A stretch of 64,000 bases of DNA. Source: Shewanella psychrophila. Lineage in GTDB: Bacteria; Pseudomonadota; Gammaproteobacteria; Enterobacterales; Shewanellaceae. The stretch spans positions 3,906,001 to 3,970,000 of the forward strand of contig NZ_CP014782.1 of assembly GCF_002005305.1 (NCBI RefSeq), written 5' to 3'. Under the pieces are notes generated by a model. That model had not been told where the DNA came from and ran no database searches. It was given only the letters and a program-made list of their open reading frames with translations. Numbering within the stretch: position 1 is the stretch's first letter; each line of letters opens with the position of its first letter. Positions 53,147 through 62,885 of this stretch are shown here, one piece after another. A program made the position numbers and the translations under genes.

Positions 53147-53413
53147 TTAGTCTTCGTGAACATTGTATTTTTTATCTAATGCATTGGCTTTCGCCACATA
53201 GACAAAAATCAGCGCTACGAACACATACATGGCACCTTGTTGTGCAAACCAGAATCCCAACTTGAATCCCATAAAATGAATTTCATTCAGTACATCCACT
53301 AGTAAAATGCCGCATCCAAAAGATACTGCAGCCCATATAGCTAATAATTTAAGTACTAGGCGTAAATTCTCGCGCCAATATCCCTCTGCCTTGTCGTTGC
53401 TTTCAAAACTCAT
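53147..53413 (-). CDS. DUF4212 small subunit of sodium:solute symporter
   Basis: An 88-residue membrane protein with two helices (LLAIWAAVSFGCGILLVDVL and FWFAQQGAMYVFVALIFVYV). The N-terminus SNDKAEGYWRENLRLVLKLL matches DUF4212 proteins, which occur immediately before ActP-type symporters and probably form a complex with them. First gene of the pair. Confidence 0.9.
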   Translation of the reverse strand: MSFESNDKAEGYWRENLRLVLKLLAIWAAVSFGCGILLVDVLNEIHFMGFKLGFWFAQQGAMYVFVALIFVYVAKANALDKKYNVHED

Positions 53414-53650
53414 AGCGACTCCCCTGTGCTGATTTTTTATTTAAAGTCACAGTTAATCTATCAAGGCAGAGCACAACAACAATCGCGACCTTAGTCTAAC
53501 GCCAACGGCAACCAAGTAAGTAAAATTAAAAAATAAGATTTAAAACATACAGATACAGATTAACGTCAACGTCAACCTTATGCCATTGCAAGGCTAAACC
53601 TTAGACTAAGGTAGGAGAGTTTTTGTTTGAAATTTGTAGCGCGTCGCGAG

Positions 53651-53754
53651 GTTTGGCAAAACATTTCACTCGGTTTGGCAAATGAGAGCTTATCTCATCT
53701 AAATAATTACCAGTTCACATGGTTTGGCAAAACATTCTAGCTGCAGCGTTTGGC
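53651..53754. promoter_or_regulatory. Four copies of a GTTTGGC motif upstream of the symporter operon
   Basis: GTTTGGC occurs at 53651, 53673, 53722 and 53748; the first three continue CAAA or CAAAACATT. Spacings are 22, 49 and 26 bases. They lie 240-340 bases before the DUF4212 start in a gene-free stretch. They look like multiple binding sites of one regulator, identity unknown. Confidence 0.5.
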
Positions 53755-54064
53755 GAGGTTCTGAAAGGTACATAAAGTGAATATCTTGCTTGTCACAAGT
53801 CCTATTAACGTTCAAATATTAAAAATAGGCCCGAGTATCAGGATGGATTTAAACCATCTTTAAATCGAGTTTAATCCCCCTGTTGATTCAGATTAAAGTG
53901 ATCACTCTAAGCCTTTTTCCCCTCTTTATGAGTTACAAACTATTGCCAATGGTGAAAATATATCTAATGATAGAAACCAAATTGCAGTTGGTTGGTTCTC
54001 AAAAAACAGCACCACTACAACTGAATAACTAATAGCGGCTTTTTTATCTAAAAAGTAGGAATAA
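53755..54064. other. Intergenic boundary between core genes and prophage cargo
   Basis: Nothing coding. AGTGATCACT at about 53898 is palindromic. No tRNA or clear att repeat was recognised, although the prophage edge is expected near here. Confidence 0.35.
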
Positions 54065-55096
54065 ATGGATCTACTCAAGGACAGACAAAAGAGCACTTAC
54101 GAGTGGTTTAAGAAACGAATTTTCGAACTAAAGAAAGAAGCCCAATCAAGTGGGGGGAGGATAGTTCGCGAAGATATATGGCGTTGCGAATACTATAGAA
54201 ATCCATACTTACTCCTTGAAGAAGATGAGACGATTCAAGAAAGGTTAGCGGATGTATTTACAAATAGCCTCGATATTGGCGCTAATGGCAAGATAAGCGT
54301 GACACCGATGATTGATAATGATGCCAGATTCGGTCGACTTTTAATTGAGTTGATCGAAGAAACCAATTGGAGAGGTATTTTAAAGGAAGGGTCTATAGGA
54401 TATGCATCAGAGCAATTGAACGCATACTATTCCAATGGGATGCCTTTGGGCGTAAAAATGTTTGATAAATTGACCATTGAGCCTGAAAATTGCCTTTTAA
54501 AGTTCTCTAAAAAGCAATATGTCGAAGATATGCTTAAATATGGACGATTTAGAATTTCTCCTGCGTCTTATTATTCAAAAGGCAGCCATATCAAGGCAAT
54601 AAAAGATTTAGAGACGGTGAGAAGCTACAGGCTAAAAGCGATTAGCGAAATACTTAAGGGTGAAAGTCATTTTGAGTTTCAAGGCCTTAGAAACCCAATA
54701 ATCAATGGAGTCGTGCCAATAGAATTTGTAATGGGAGACTATTACATGTTCTGTACTTGCAATGAAGTCAGCAGAAGAATGCCAACAGACTTTGAGTCTG
54801 ATGCAGTCCTTATAATAAAAGATAAAGTTGAGTTTATTAATAGACTTAAAGATGAGCTTTTAATTAGCTTCCCTGATTGGGAGTTTCTCGAAAGTGATGT
54901 GTACTATTATGACCCCTATAATGATACGATTAAAGATAAGGATCAGGAATTTTATAAACATTTTTCCTATGCATACCAGAAGGAACATCGCTGTATAATT
55001 AGGCCAAAAGTAAAGAACAGTGCAGCGGTTAATCTAGACGCTTTTTCTATTGAAATAGGGTCTATTAGCGATATTGCTGAAGTAATAATCGTCTGA
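54065..55096 (+). CDS. Hypothetical protein, prophage-edge cargo
   Basis: A 343-residue soluble protein, no family recognised with confidence. There is a charged helical N-terminus (STYEWFKKRIFELKKEAQSS). The middle KKQYVEDMLKYGRFRISPAS and the end HFSYAYQKEHRCIIRPK recall DUF2971-type proteins, where a Y/W-x-KE-x-R motif closes the domain; the likeness is weak. The sequence CTCNEVSRRMPTDFESDAVL resembles a C-terminal fold core. AT-rich, intact, with AGGAATAA before the start. Its place at the prophage edge, on the strand opposite to the tail genes, is typical for lysogenic-conversion or defence genes. Confidence 0.5.
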   Translation: MDLLKDRQKSTYEWFKKRIFELKKEAQSSGGRIVREDIWRCEYYRNPYLLLEEDETIQERLADVFTNSLDIGANGKISVTPMIDNDARFGRLLIELIEETNWRGILKEGSIGYASEQLNAYYSNGMPLGVKMFDKLTIEPENCLLKFSKKQYVEDMLKYGRFRISPASYYSKGSHIKAIKDLETVRSYRLKAISEILKGESHFEFQGLRNPIINGVVPIEFVMGDYYMFCTCNEVSRRMPTDFESDAVLIIKDKVEFINRLKDELLISFPDWEFLESDVYYYDPYNDTIKDKDQEFYKHFSYAYQKEHRCIIRPKVKNSAAVNLDAFSIEIGSISDIAEVIIV

Positions 55097-55467
55097 ATGA
55101 GAAATGATCCCCCCCCCTCACAAAATCCAACAACCCAGTAACATATGGTGTTCATCTCAAGTTAGGAACGTTACCACATATTAAGATAGGCATAAATTCT
55201 ATAGTCAATAGTTCCTATTTAGATTAAATACCCTAATTCATTTATATCCAGGTACATCTTAGAACGATCACTTTAAGATGTATTACATCATTATGAGTGA
55301 GTTAGGGTAAATGCCTCAACTCATTTTACCTGTTGATTTACCGAGAGTTTTTTGTTGGTTTTTCATTTAACTCTATAAACTTACATACAGAATGCAATTG
55401 TGATTTGATAATGAAGCTAAATCAAAGTATATATGTAACATATTGATTATCATGGAAGGGATCTAAC
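55097..55467. other. Intergenic region between the two cargo genes
   Basis: 371 AT-rich bases with a C8 tract at about 55109 and no recognisable gene. The promoter of the second cargo gene is expected here. Confidence 0.4.
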
Positions 55468-56334
55468 GTGCGTGTATATAACTCTGATACTGGCTCAAAT
55501 CACAACATTCAAATTCTCAAGCACTTAAGCTTAACTCCGATAGCAGCCGCAGGGCGGATTGAAGGAATGTTCGCACACCAAGAAAACTGTTCTTTGAAAC
55601 CGGATTTTTCGGTAGATGTTTTTGACAGGCTTGGTAATGTTATCAATACAAAATCCTTAAAGCAGTATATTGAAGAGTTTTGTTGTCATGCAAGTAAATT
55701 TTCTATATCTGAGTACTTGTTAGATGTGAACCGGCCTTTACGACTAATTGATTTATGGGAAGATGATCCGATTGGAAGTGGGGGACCAAAGGTTATCGAT
55801 AGTGACCAGCTATCACTATCAGAGAAATTAGAAGTTCGAGCATTGTTTGATCCTTTCACAGATGTTATCTACCCTCCCCATATTTTCAATGTAATGTCTA
55901 AAAATGATATAAAAGGTATTATGAAGGGCTACACTAACAATAGGTTATTCACTGAAGAGTATAGAAAACGAAAAGCACGTTCTAAAGCAATCAATGAAGA
56001 CTTCAAAGAAGCTAAATATCAGGAAATAGTTTGGTTAGATTATACTTTAAAACTAAAACAATGGGCATTAGATAGAGGTTATGATTCTTTTGTATATTCA
56101 AATATAAAGGAAGGTAGTGGGGAGGATACTTATGTAACACTGCTACCTAACCAGTTAAGTAAAATAAATAACTCTTTATTTTTCAATGAAGAGAAATATC
56201 TAACAGAAATGCCCCCTGTGATTAAAAGCATAATAACTAGATTACACTCTAAGCCTATTGTAACTAATCGAACACATGAGTTTGTTTACAGTATCTTATG
56301 GGGGCAAAAAGATCCAATGCCATTTTGGGAGTAA
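55468..56334 (+). CDS. Cargo protein with ADP-ribosyltransferase-like C-terminal motif
   Basis: A 288-residue protein. The N-terminal two-thirds are not recognised. Near residues 190-230 the sequence LKQWALDRGYDSFVYSNIKE and EDTYVTLLPNQLSKIN follows the pattern of polyvalent-protein ADP-ribosyltransferase domains (helix, then GYDG-VY-N-EG..D-YI-F-P-QI). The usual N-terminal YHGT strand is not evident, so the catalytic site may be altered. If active it could modify host or competitor targets. The start at GTG 55468 has AAGGGATC upstream. Gene-free spacers on both sides suggest separate expression from the lysogen. Confidence 0.4.
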   Translation: MRVYNSDTGSNHNIQILKHLSLTPIAAAGRIEGMFAHQENCSLKPDFSVDVFDRLGNVINTKSLKQYIEEFCCHASKFSISEYLLDVNRPLRLIDLWEDDPIGSGGPKVIDSDQLSLSEKLEVRALFDPFTDVIYPPHIFNVMSKNDIKGIMKGYTNNRLFTEEYRKRKARSKAINEDFKEAKYQEIVWLDYTLKLKQWALDRGYDSFVYSNIKEGSGEDTYVTLLPNQLSKINNSLFFNEEKYLTEMPPVIKSIITRLHSKPIVTNRTHEFVYSILWGQKDPMPFWE

Positions 56335-56597
56335 TTTATGGTCAATCAAAACTACCATTAGATCGTGAATTAGCTATAGAGAAAGTAGCTAACAAATAAC
56401 TATGTGGATTCCGTAACTCTCGGCATTTAATGGAATCAAGTGCGCTTTGCTAGTTTTACATTGCGCACAACCTAGAAGGCACTTATTCCGTATTTGATTA
56501 CATATTTTCTCTAACTGCCAAGAGTCATTTTCAGAGCTTGCACTCTAATCCATTTCTGTCCCGAAAAGTGTTAAAGCAATAGCTAAGAACACTGGTG

Positions 56598-59105
56598 CTA
56601 TGTAGGTGGTTCGTTATTATCATCTGCATACACCCGTTCATCATAACCCGATGCCACTAATGAGACCTTTTCAGTCCCTGCGGGCTGCATGGTGTTTATC
56701 AAAGCTTTTGTTTCAATGTTATCCAGTACGCCAAAGCGGTATAGCACGTCATCTTGACTGCCCTGTGAGATGGGGAACGGCGGTAGACTGGATAACACAA
56801 ACTCTCTATCTGAGCCGCCTTGATACACCTCCACTGGCCCCCAAGGAGAACCATCTGGTGCCCTTAAAACCGTGTAGTGTTTCTCTCCTGGTATCCACTC
56901 GATAATTCCAGACAGCAAGGCGACATTATCGTGGCTATCAAAGTTCACTATACGCCCCTGAAAGTCATCCTCATCTGCAATGCCTACACACGACAGGCGT
57001 TCACAGTTAAAGCCATCGAGCTCAGTATCAAACAGATAAGTGATACGTCGATATTTATACTCTCTGCGTTTGCGCATGCCATAGCGCCATGCTTCTCGCC
57101 TTTCCGTTATTCCAAATGCACGTACCTTTTTAGGCTTAGTACCAGAGTCACCAGGTAATGAACACAAGACCGTTGATGACTTCCAGGTCGTACTGTCCAT
57201 GTACTCAACTTCAACACTATCAAACTCATCATCAATGATAAGCTCTTCGCGCACTCTAAGTGGCGACAGCATGTTATCTGGTTGAAACATCTGCTCCACC
57301 ACCCGATTAGCATCATCCCTTACAGGCCTCAACTTGCCCCACTCGATACTGGGTATCGCAAACCCCACGTCTAACATACGTTTTGCGGCATCGATAAAGG
57401 TCAGTTGGTTATCAAATACCCCATCAAAGTACTGCCGACGGGACGCACAGATATCATTGAGGTACTGCAACCGAGAATGGTCTAAATCGGTGAGGTAATC
57501 TAAATTTGACGTGCTAAGCAGATGCACCAGGGCGTTAACTGGATTTCGGGTTTTATCCGTCACAAAGCTGCCATCAGGCTGCATAGTCGGTATCACCCGT
57601 GTGCCTATACCACTCACCTTGGTTGAGGCCGCTGCCGACAAAGCAGAAGAGGCTTTAAGCTTCATCAGTAAGCAGGTGTCGTGTGGGTAGTTCACGGGAG
57701 ACTGCACTTCTGAACGCAGCCCCACCCACATCAAATCATCATGCGCTTTTAAATCATCGAGCTTACTGGTTACCAGTGACAATCTGACCTCTGCCCGCAT
57801 ATCGACCTGCATATCAATACGCTGACTAAACCCCAGTTGGTCAAGCGTCTTGTCGGTATGCGTAAACATAGCGGCTTGCCACGCATCAGCACTGCTAATC
57901 GCGCGCCATTCAACCCGAAACGTCACGGTTAACTCATCAATTGAACCTCTATCGTTAAGCTTCCCTAATCCACGGGGAAACTTATAATCAATCCAGATGT
58001 AGCGAGCTGATTTACCACTCTTACTGGCAGCAAACGGCCCTGATTTTCTGCCATCAACGGAGCCCGTTAAATTCACTTGAGAAAAGGCGATTAGTCCACT
58101 GCCAACAAACCCAGTCCAACTGGGGTCATCGATGCCATCAGTATCGAGTTTATTCAACACCAGCACGCGGCGATTATCATTGACCGAGACAATGCTGTAG
58201 AAACCATTGTCGTTTGTGCTGCCCTCTATTTCGATATTCGAGCCACTGGTAAAGGTCACCGGCCATTGTTGTGATATTTCTCGCTCAATAGGCTCGCTGC
58301 CTCCGATTAACTCCTGTTTAATCAGCCGTAAACTGCTGGTTGAAGCGGGTTTTAAAAACTTATTAAAGCTCGACGCCACCCCAATCACTAACCCAGCCAC
58401 CTCAATCTCAACCTCACCATTGGCCACTTCCGGTGCCGTATACATGATTTGATGCGCTGGATGAGCCGTTAAATCAGAACCTGGGGGCGCGATTAAATAC
58501 TGGCAATCGATACCTAGACGATCCGCTTCCGTTTCAGCAATGTAGATAAGCTTATCATTGGGGTAATTGAGCTTATCTGGATGGTCAAAATCGATATTCC
58601 CCCCGCCCACACACATCAACAGCAGCAACCATTGCTCATTATCCTCAAAGGTTTTATAAGGAGGCGCGATTAAATCGGGGATCACTTTATGCCGCCCTAA
58701 TAACTCAGGGACAGCGCCATTGATCCTGACTCGATTGCCTTGAGAGTTGATATCGTAAATAGAGGAGCCTTTCGGCGTCGTGCTGTTGTACGTATCGGGG
58801 ATATTGTTCATGCTGTAGATTGCACTGCCAACCGCAAGCACAGCCACCACCGCATAAAAGATAGTAATAGGCTCTTTAGGCTCGATCACCACTTCCACCA
58901 TATCGCCGTCATTAAGTCGACACGCAGACCAATGCTCAAACGACAGGGGCTTATCATTAACAAAGACCATAAATTGATCGCGTTCAAGCGATGAGCAATA
59001 CCCCTCTAACGTACTTAAGAGTGTGCTCGACTGCTCAACCCCATAAGATGAGTACACGCTTTTATCTAGCTTATTGGGGTACACGATTAACGATATCATT
59101 GCCAA
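56598..59105 (-). CDS. Tail tip/host-specificity protein, TipJ family
   Basis: An 835-residue tail tip protein. Near the N-terminus FYAVVAVLAVGSAIYSMNNI is a hydrophobic segment, followed by NRVRINGAVPELLGRHKVIP, the hallmark block of the TipJ/gpJ-like baseplate hub family (tip assembly region). A central beta-rich part with RREYKYRRITYLFDTELDG and a short end, without the fibronectin repeats of lambda J, follow. It forms the distal tail tip and contacts the receptor or the depolymerase-like protein. It overlaps the NlpC/P60 gene by 10 bases and is the last tail gene before the cargo genes. Confidence 0.83.
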   Translation of the reverse strand: MAMISLIVYPNKLDKSVYSSYGVEQSSTLLSTLEGYCSSLERDQFMVFVNDKPLSFEHWSACRLNDGDMVEVVIEPKEPITIFYAVVAVLAVGSAIYSMNNIPDTYNSTTPKGSSIYDINSQGNRVRINGAVPELLGRHKVIPDLIAPPYKTFEDNEQWLLLLMCVGGGNIDFDHPDKLNYPNDKLIYIAETEADRLGIDCQYLIAPPGSDLTAHPAHQIMYTAPEVANGEVEIEVAGLVIGVASSFNKFLKPASTSSLRLIKQELIGGSEPIEREISQQWPVTFTSGSNIEIEGSTNDNGFYSIVSVNDNRRVLVLNKLDTDGIDDPSWTGFVGSGLIAFSQVNLTGSVDGRKSGPFAASKSGKSARYIWIDYKFPRGLGKLNDRGSIDELTVTFRVEWRAISSADAWQAAMFTHTDKTLDQLGFSQRIDMQVDMRAEVRLSLVTSKLDDLKAHDDLMWVGLRSEVQSPVNYPHDTCLLMKLKASSALSAAASTKVSGIGTRVIPTMQPDGSFVTDKTRNPVNALVHLLSTSNLDYLTDLDHSRLQYLNDICASRRQYFDGVFDNQLTFIDAAKRMLDVGFAIPSIEWGKLRPVRDDANRVVEQMFQPDNMLSPLRVREELIIDDEFDSVEVEYMDSTTWKSSTVLCSLPGDSGTKPKKVRAFGITERREAWRYGMRKRREYKYRRITYLFDTELDGFNCERLSCVGIADEDDFQGRIVNFDSHDNVALLSGIIEWIPGEKHYTVLRAPDGSPWGPVEVYQGGSDREFVLSSLPPFPISQGSQDDVLYRFGVLDNIETKALINTMQPAGTEKVSLVASGYDERVYADDNNEPPT

Positions 59106-59503
59106 AATTCCAGTTGCTGCTGTTGATGTAAAAACAACGGGAGCGGCGTCATTAAGCCCCCAGTTTTCTCGCCAGTGTGAAGCACGACCAGTTGGTTGTT
59201 CTCGCTAACCTCGACCACGATTCCAAGGTGCACACAAACACCCTGCTGCAGACAAGCCACCAAGCACCCATCAGCCGCCGTATTCGTGCGCCTTAACGTG
59301 GTCGTTTCAGCGCGGTAGGCTTTGGTGAGTTGACGTTTATTGGCTGCTAAAATGGTGTCAAACATAGACAGCTCTGAATAGTGATAATGTGTTTGAGCCA
59401 CATACCGCGCCAGGCCATAACAATCCCAGCCGTTCATATCTCGCCCACCATCAACATAAGGCACGGTGCGGTAACGAAGTAAGCTACTATATGCAACCGC
59501 CAT
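59096..59503 (-). CDS. NlpC/P60-family tail assembly peptidase
   Basis: The start ATG at 59503 overlaps the previous stop (TAATG); a longer frame from 59557 would overlap more. About 135 residues. NlpC/P60 motifs: GWDCYGLARYV with the catalytic Cys, VHLGIVVEV with the His, and a third polar residue in VVLHTGEKTGG. In phages these proteins take part in tail tip assembly and cut peptidoglycan cross-links during DNA entry. Translationally coupled to both neighbours. Confidence 0.85.
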   Translation of the reverse strand: MAVAYSSLLRYRTVPYVDGGRDMNGWDCYGLARYVAQTHYHYSELSMFDTILAANKRQLTKAYRAETTTLRRTNTAADGCLVACLQQGVCVHLGIVVEVSENNQLVVLHTGEKTGGLMTPLPLFLHQQQQLEFWQ

Positions 59504-62500
59504 TACAGATAATCCAAGCCGGGGTAATCCGACGCGGTATAGATTCTTGCGGGCCACTTTTTATTGATAAACTCAATTTTCCAGCCACACACTAGCGTGA
59601 TCACCCCCTCTTTTTTCTCATAACTTTTGGCGGTTAATCGCAGCTCCGGTGCAGCAGGGCCGGATTGATAGCCAGAGCTGGTGTATAAACGCAATATCAC
59701 TTCAATTTTGTCGCCTGCCTCCTTAATGACCCTTAAGCTTCGCGAGACCTCGCCATTCACATTGGGCACCGCAATATTCAACGTGCTATTGCCTTCACCC
59801 ACTTTCGGGAATTGGATCTCAATACCTGCCGCGTGATATTCAATCAGATTGCCTTGGTGATCTTTTGCCGTCAGCGCGTCAAAGCCGCGCACTAAGTACA
59901 CCTTCCCTGGCGGATGACCTTCAACTTTAAGGGTGGGACTGCTCATTTCAACGGTGTAATAAATACTCTCTCCCGTGGGGGCACTGGCATACACTTGAGC
60001 CAATTGATTCGCCACGGTCAGCCCATTTAACGCCCTGAAAAAATCTTTAGGATAGGACTCACCCTGGTGCTGATAAATTGCGCCTGTTGTTGCCTCAGGG
60101 ATGTATTCAAAACGGCGAATTTTCATGTACTGCGAACGCCAAGGGGCCCCTCTTCCGGCCCAGTGAGTATTGGCGGAGGGAAACCACATTCCCAGCCATA
60201 ATCGCTGCGGCATAAAAGGAACATGACTCTCCACCCGCTTAACCAGCACATCATCAATGAAAAACTCAACATAGGGTGAGCCATCATCAAGCATCCATTT
60301 GATGCCAAATTTATGATATTCATCATCGGTCACATTGACCCCATGATTAACCCATTCATCGGTATATTCAGACCAGTAAGCCGGATCGTTAACGGCGCTG
60401 TAATTCGGATCATAAGTTGGGACATCATTATTGACCACGTCCCAATTGCGTAGCTCACCATGCCAGGTATTAAATCGCCCATTGGTGTAACTCACAATTT
60501 CGGTATCCGGATCGGTTTTTAATGCGGTAGGCAGTTCAATATCAATCTCATGGTTTCTCACCAGGTAAAAACCCGCTTCTTCCGTTCCAGATTGATGCAG
60601 ACCATCCTCAACCATGCTGTCAAACAAGGGATGTCCGGCATAACCTTCTTCATAATGGAATAACCAAAAAGCACTGCAAACACCTGACAACGGCGGCAGC
60701 TTCGCTTCAATGATGAATTCACCTGGACCGAAATAGCTGCGTGACACCAGACAGCCCCCAACCCGCGTTTTACGCTCGATGCTCTCTCCCAATTTACTCA
60801 CGCCATAAACGGCCCCCGTGTAGTCATCCCCATTGGCGGTGATCACGACTTCACCATCGATAGCATTCAGTGACACATTTTGTTGTACTATCCCGCCATT
60901 GTCGCCGCCCCAGGCTTTATGACCTGCCATCCACCTTGAGAGTACGGCATTGTGATCGGTAAACTCTTCGACTAAATGGTCGCTCGGATCACTGAGTACC
61001 GCCAATGACGTCACGGTAAAGGGTAAAACAGGCGACTCACCACCAAGCGCTATGACGGTGAGGTGATACGGGCCAGGTGCCACTCTCGGCACAGTGAGTT
61101 CGATACTGTCACTGCGAGCTTTAAGCACTACCGCGCTATGCGCTGTCACCTCCCCCGTCGCTAAGTTTTTCATCTTAATGATTTGATGCAACGCAGGTCT
61201 GATGCAGTAAGGGGTTTCACCTTCAGGCAATGGGATATTGCGCACACAAAAATCACGAATGTAGCCATCAAAATAGGTCATGCCATGGAGGAATTTCGAC
61301 GTGCTGGGCGTATTAACATTGGCTGGCTGGGCAAGCCAGGTAGTTGATGAGGTTCGCACCGAAACATGGCCACTGGGGGAAGTGCCCACCGCAAAGACCA
61401 CATCGCCTTGAATGGTGCCGTTTGCAAAAGGTTTACCGATACTCACACCATTAATAAAATACTCAAGCGCGCCATGATCACTGTCATAAATGATCCCGCA
61501 GCTGCCCCCAGCAGGAAACGCTGAGCCCCAAGGGGTTCCCCCACCAATTTGTTGAGCGAACTTGTGCCCATTATTGGTACCCACCGCCCAACCTGTCACC
61601 CCAATGGCCACATCCAATGAGCTACCCACAGGGGCTACGCCAGGATAAGCCGCACCCGAATCATGATAGGAAAACTCCATATACCAGCGCCCTGTATTGG
61701 GCTTAATGACGTCATAAAGATGCGCAGAGCGATAGCCACCACTCGGTTTACTGATAGAAAATCCATCTGGGGTAATTGAAAACTCACCGTGAGTATGTGA
61801 TGTTTTGAAAAACGATGGCACTGTGGCCAGCTCAGACACTTCCCCTTGTCCAAGGTAAATGGCTTTGCTTTCATCAGGCCGAAAGTCGCTCACCGCTTGC
61901 TGTGTTGTGTCGTTAAATCCAGCTAATGTTTGCACTGTTAAATACATCACACCGCTAACGCGTTTCATTTCGACACCCAGCCAGGTGCCCTTCGATACAC
62001 TGGAGACATCAACCTCTGCCGCTGATGAATAGTGCCCATGGCGAAAGCGAAGGCTGTCGCCATCAACGGGATTAGGCACATAGAGTAAACTCACCCCATA
62101 CAGGCCAGTACCCGCGCCCATGATGGCCACGGGATGTGTGGGAATAACAGGCAAATAGCATTTCAGATACAGATAATAATCTTGATCTCCCTTAACACCG
62201 ACCAGCCCTTGAAGATCTAATGCGCCACTGCCAAACACTGCAGTACGCAATGACGTCTGCTGTGATGCAACAAACTTGACGGCGGCGACCCCAGCGACAC
62301 CCGATATTTTGGGCTTCACATCACTGGGTTTGAGCGCCGCATAGTTATTGAACACATCCGAGGTACTGTATTTCAATTGATAAAATGCGTAACGCCTATC
62401 CGTCGGAATGTAGGCCACCGACAAAAATGCACCAGCGATCTTAAAGTCAGATTGATCTGGCGTACCCGAATACAAGTTTGAATAATTGATGGTTGGCGTC

Positions 62501-62514
62501 GGAAATAAAGCCAT
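59503..62514 (-). CDS. Tail protein fusing SPRY-like, GH16-like and DUF1833 domains
   Basis: A 1003-residue protein. Residues 1-230 are a virion-facing N-terminus. About 245-390 is a SPRY-type beta sandwich (GRWYMEFSYHDSG, GVTGWAVGTNN, IIYDSDHGALEYFINGVSIG). About 505-805 resembles glycoside hydrolase family 16: YFGPGEFIIEAKLPP, the catalytic-type motif NHEIDIELP (EIDIE at 656-660), FGIKWMLDDGSPYVEFFIDD and RLWLGMWFPS. About 835-1003 is DUF1833 (EIQFPKVGEGNSTLNIAVPN, KKWPARIYTASDYPGL). DUF1833 normally stands alone between tape-measure and NlpC/P60 genes in this tail type, so extra domains were added upstream of it. Predicted to cleave a beta-glucan-like surface or matrix polysaccharide. Confidence 0.8.
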   Translation of the reverse strand: MALFPTPTINYSNLYSGTPDQSDFKIAGAFLSVAYIPTDRRYAFYQLKYSTSDVFNNYAALKPSDVKPKISGVAGVAAVKFVASQQTSLRTAVFGSGALDLQGLVGVKGDQDYYLYLKCYLPVIPTHPVAIMGAGTGLYGVSLLYVPNPVDGDSLRFRHGHYSSAAEVDVSSVSKGTWLGVEMKRVSGVMYLTVQTLAGFNDTTQQAVSDFRPDESKAIYLGQGEVSELATVPSFFKTSHTHGEFSITPDGFSISKPSGGYRSAHLYDVIKPNTGRWYMEFSYHDSGAAYPGVAPVGSSLDVAIGVTGWAVGTNNGHKFAQQIGGGTPWGSAFPAGGSCGIIYDSDHGALEYFINGVSIGKPFANGTIQGDVVFAVGTSPSGHVSVRTSSTTWLAQPANVNTPSTSKFLHGMTYFDGYIRDFCVRNIPLPEGETPYCIRPALHQIIKMKNLATGEVTAHSAVVLKARSDSIELTVPRVAPGPYHLTVIALGGESPVLPFTVTSLAVLSDPSDHLVEEFTDHNAVLSRWMAGHKAWGGDNGGIVQQNVSLNAIDGEVVITANGDDYTGAVYGVSKLGESIERKTRVGGCLVSRSYFGPGEFIIEAKLPPLSGVCSAFWLFHYEEGYAGHPLFDSMVEDGLHQSGTEEAGFYLVRNHEIDIELPTALKTDPDTEIVSYTNGRFNTWHGELRNWDVVNNDVPTYDPNYSAVNDPAYWSEYTDEWVNHGVNVTDDEYHKFGIKWMLDDGSPYVEFFIDDVLVKRVESHVPFMPQRLWLGMWFPSANTHWAGRGAPWRSQYMKIRRFEYIPEATTGAIYQHQGESYPKDFFRALNGLTVANQLAQVYASAPTGESIYYTVEMSSPTLKVEGHPPGKVYLVRGFDALTAKDHQGNLIEYHAAGIEIQFPKVGEGNSTLNIAVPNVNGEVSRSLRVIKEAGDKIEVILRLYTSSGYQSGPAAPELRLTAKSYEKKEGVITLVCGWKIEFINKKWPARIYTASDYPGLDYL

Positions 62515-62885
62515 TAAGTGATCTCCTTGGTTCGGTCACGCACTTCTAATACTCCAGTAAATGTCCAAAAGCGGCCATCGGACTTGACGGTGTCAGTCGG
62601 ATTAACAATGAAGCGCCCACTTAACTTAACGAGCCCTTTGACCAATCGCAGTGGGTACACATTAAACTCTCCTCGGCTGGCATTGGCGTCTATCCACTGT
62701 TCAAATTCGATGGCCATGAGACGGGGCATGAAAAATGACACGCTAAATTGCGTCGGCGTACAGGCATACAAGGTTCTAGCACGCTGATAACCAGACACCA
62801 TTTTGCTCATGCGAATACGAGGGGCTCTCACCAATTTATAATCGGAGGCCAGGGGTGGCGGAAAATGTGAAGGGTAATCAGCCAT
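62514..62885 (-). CDS. Small phage tail protein
   Basis: A 123-residue protein between the tape measure and DUF1833 genes, overlapping both by one to eight bases. No named domain recognised; conserved position argues for a tail-tip or distal-tail component. Features: basic centre RAPRIRMSKMVSGYQRART and an end rich in beta strands (GRFWTFTGVLEVRDRT). Confidence 0.7.
   Translation of the reverse strand: MADYPSHFPPPLASDYKLVRAPRIRMSKMVSGYQRARTLYACTPTQFSVSFFMPRLMAIEFEQWIDANASRGEFNVYPLRLVKGLVKLSGRFIVNPTDTVKSDGRFWTFTGVLEVRDRTKEIT

Noticed and set aside
53651..53754. Repeat cluster considered as a CRISPR remnant
   Set aside because: Repeat core is only 7-16 bases, spacings are irregular (22, 49, 26) and there are no cas genes.
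53890..54064. Search for a tRNA or att core at the prophage edge
   Set aside because: No cloverleaf or tRNA 3' end could be found, and no partner repeat is visible inside the window.
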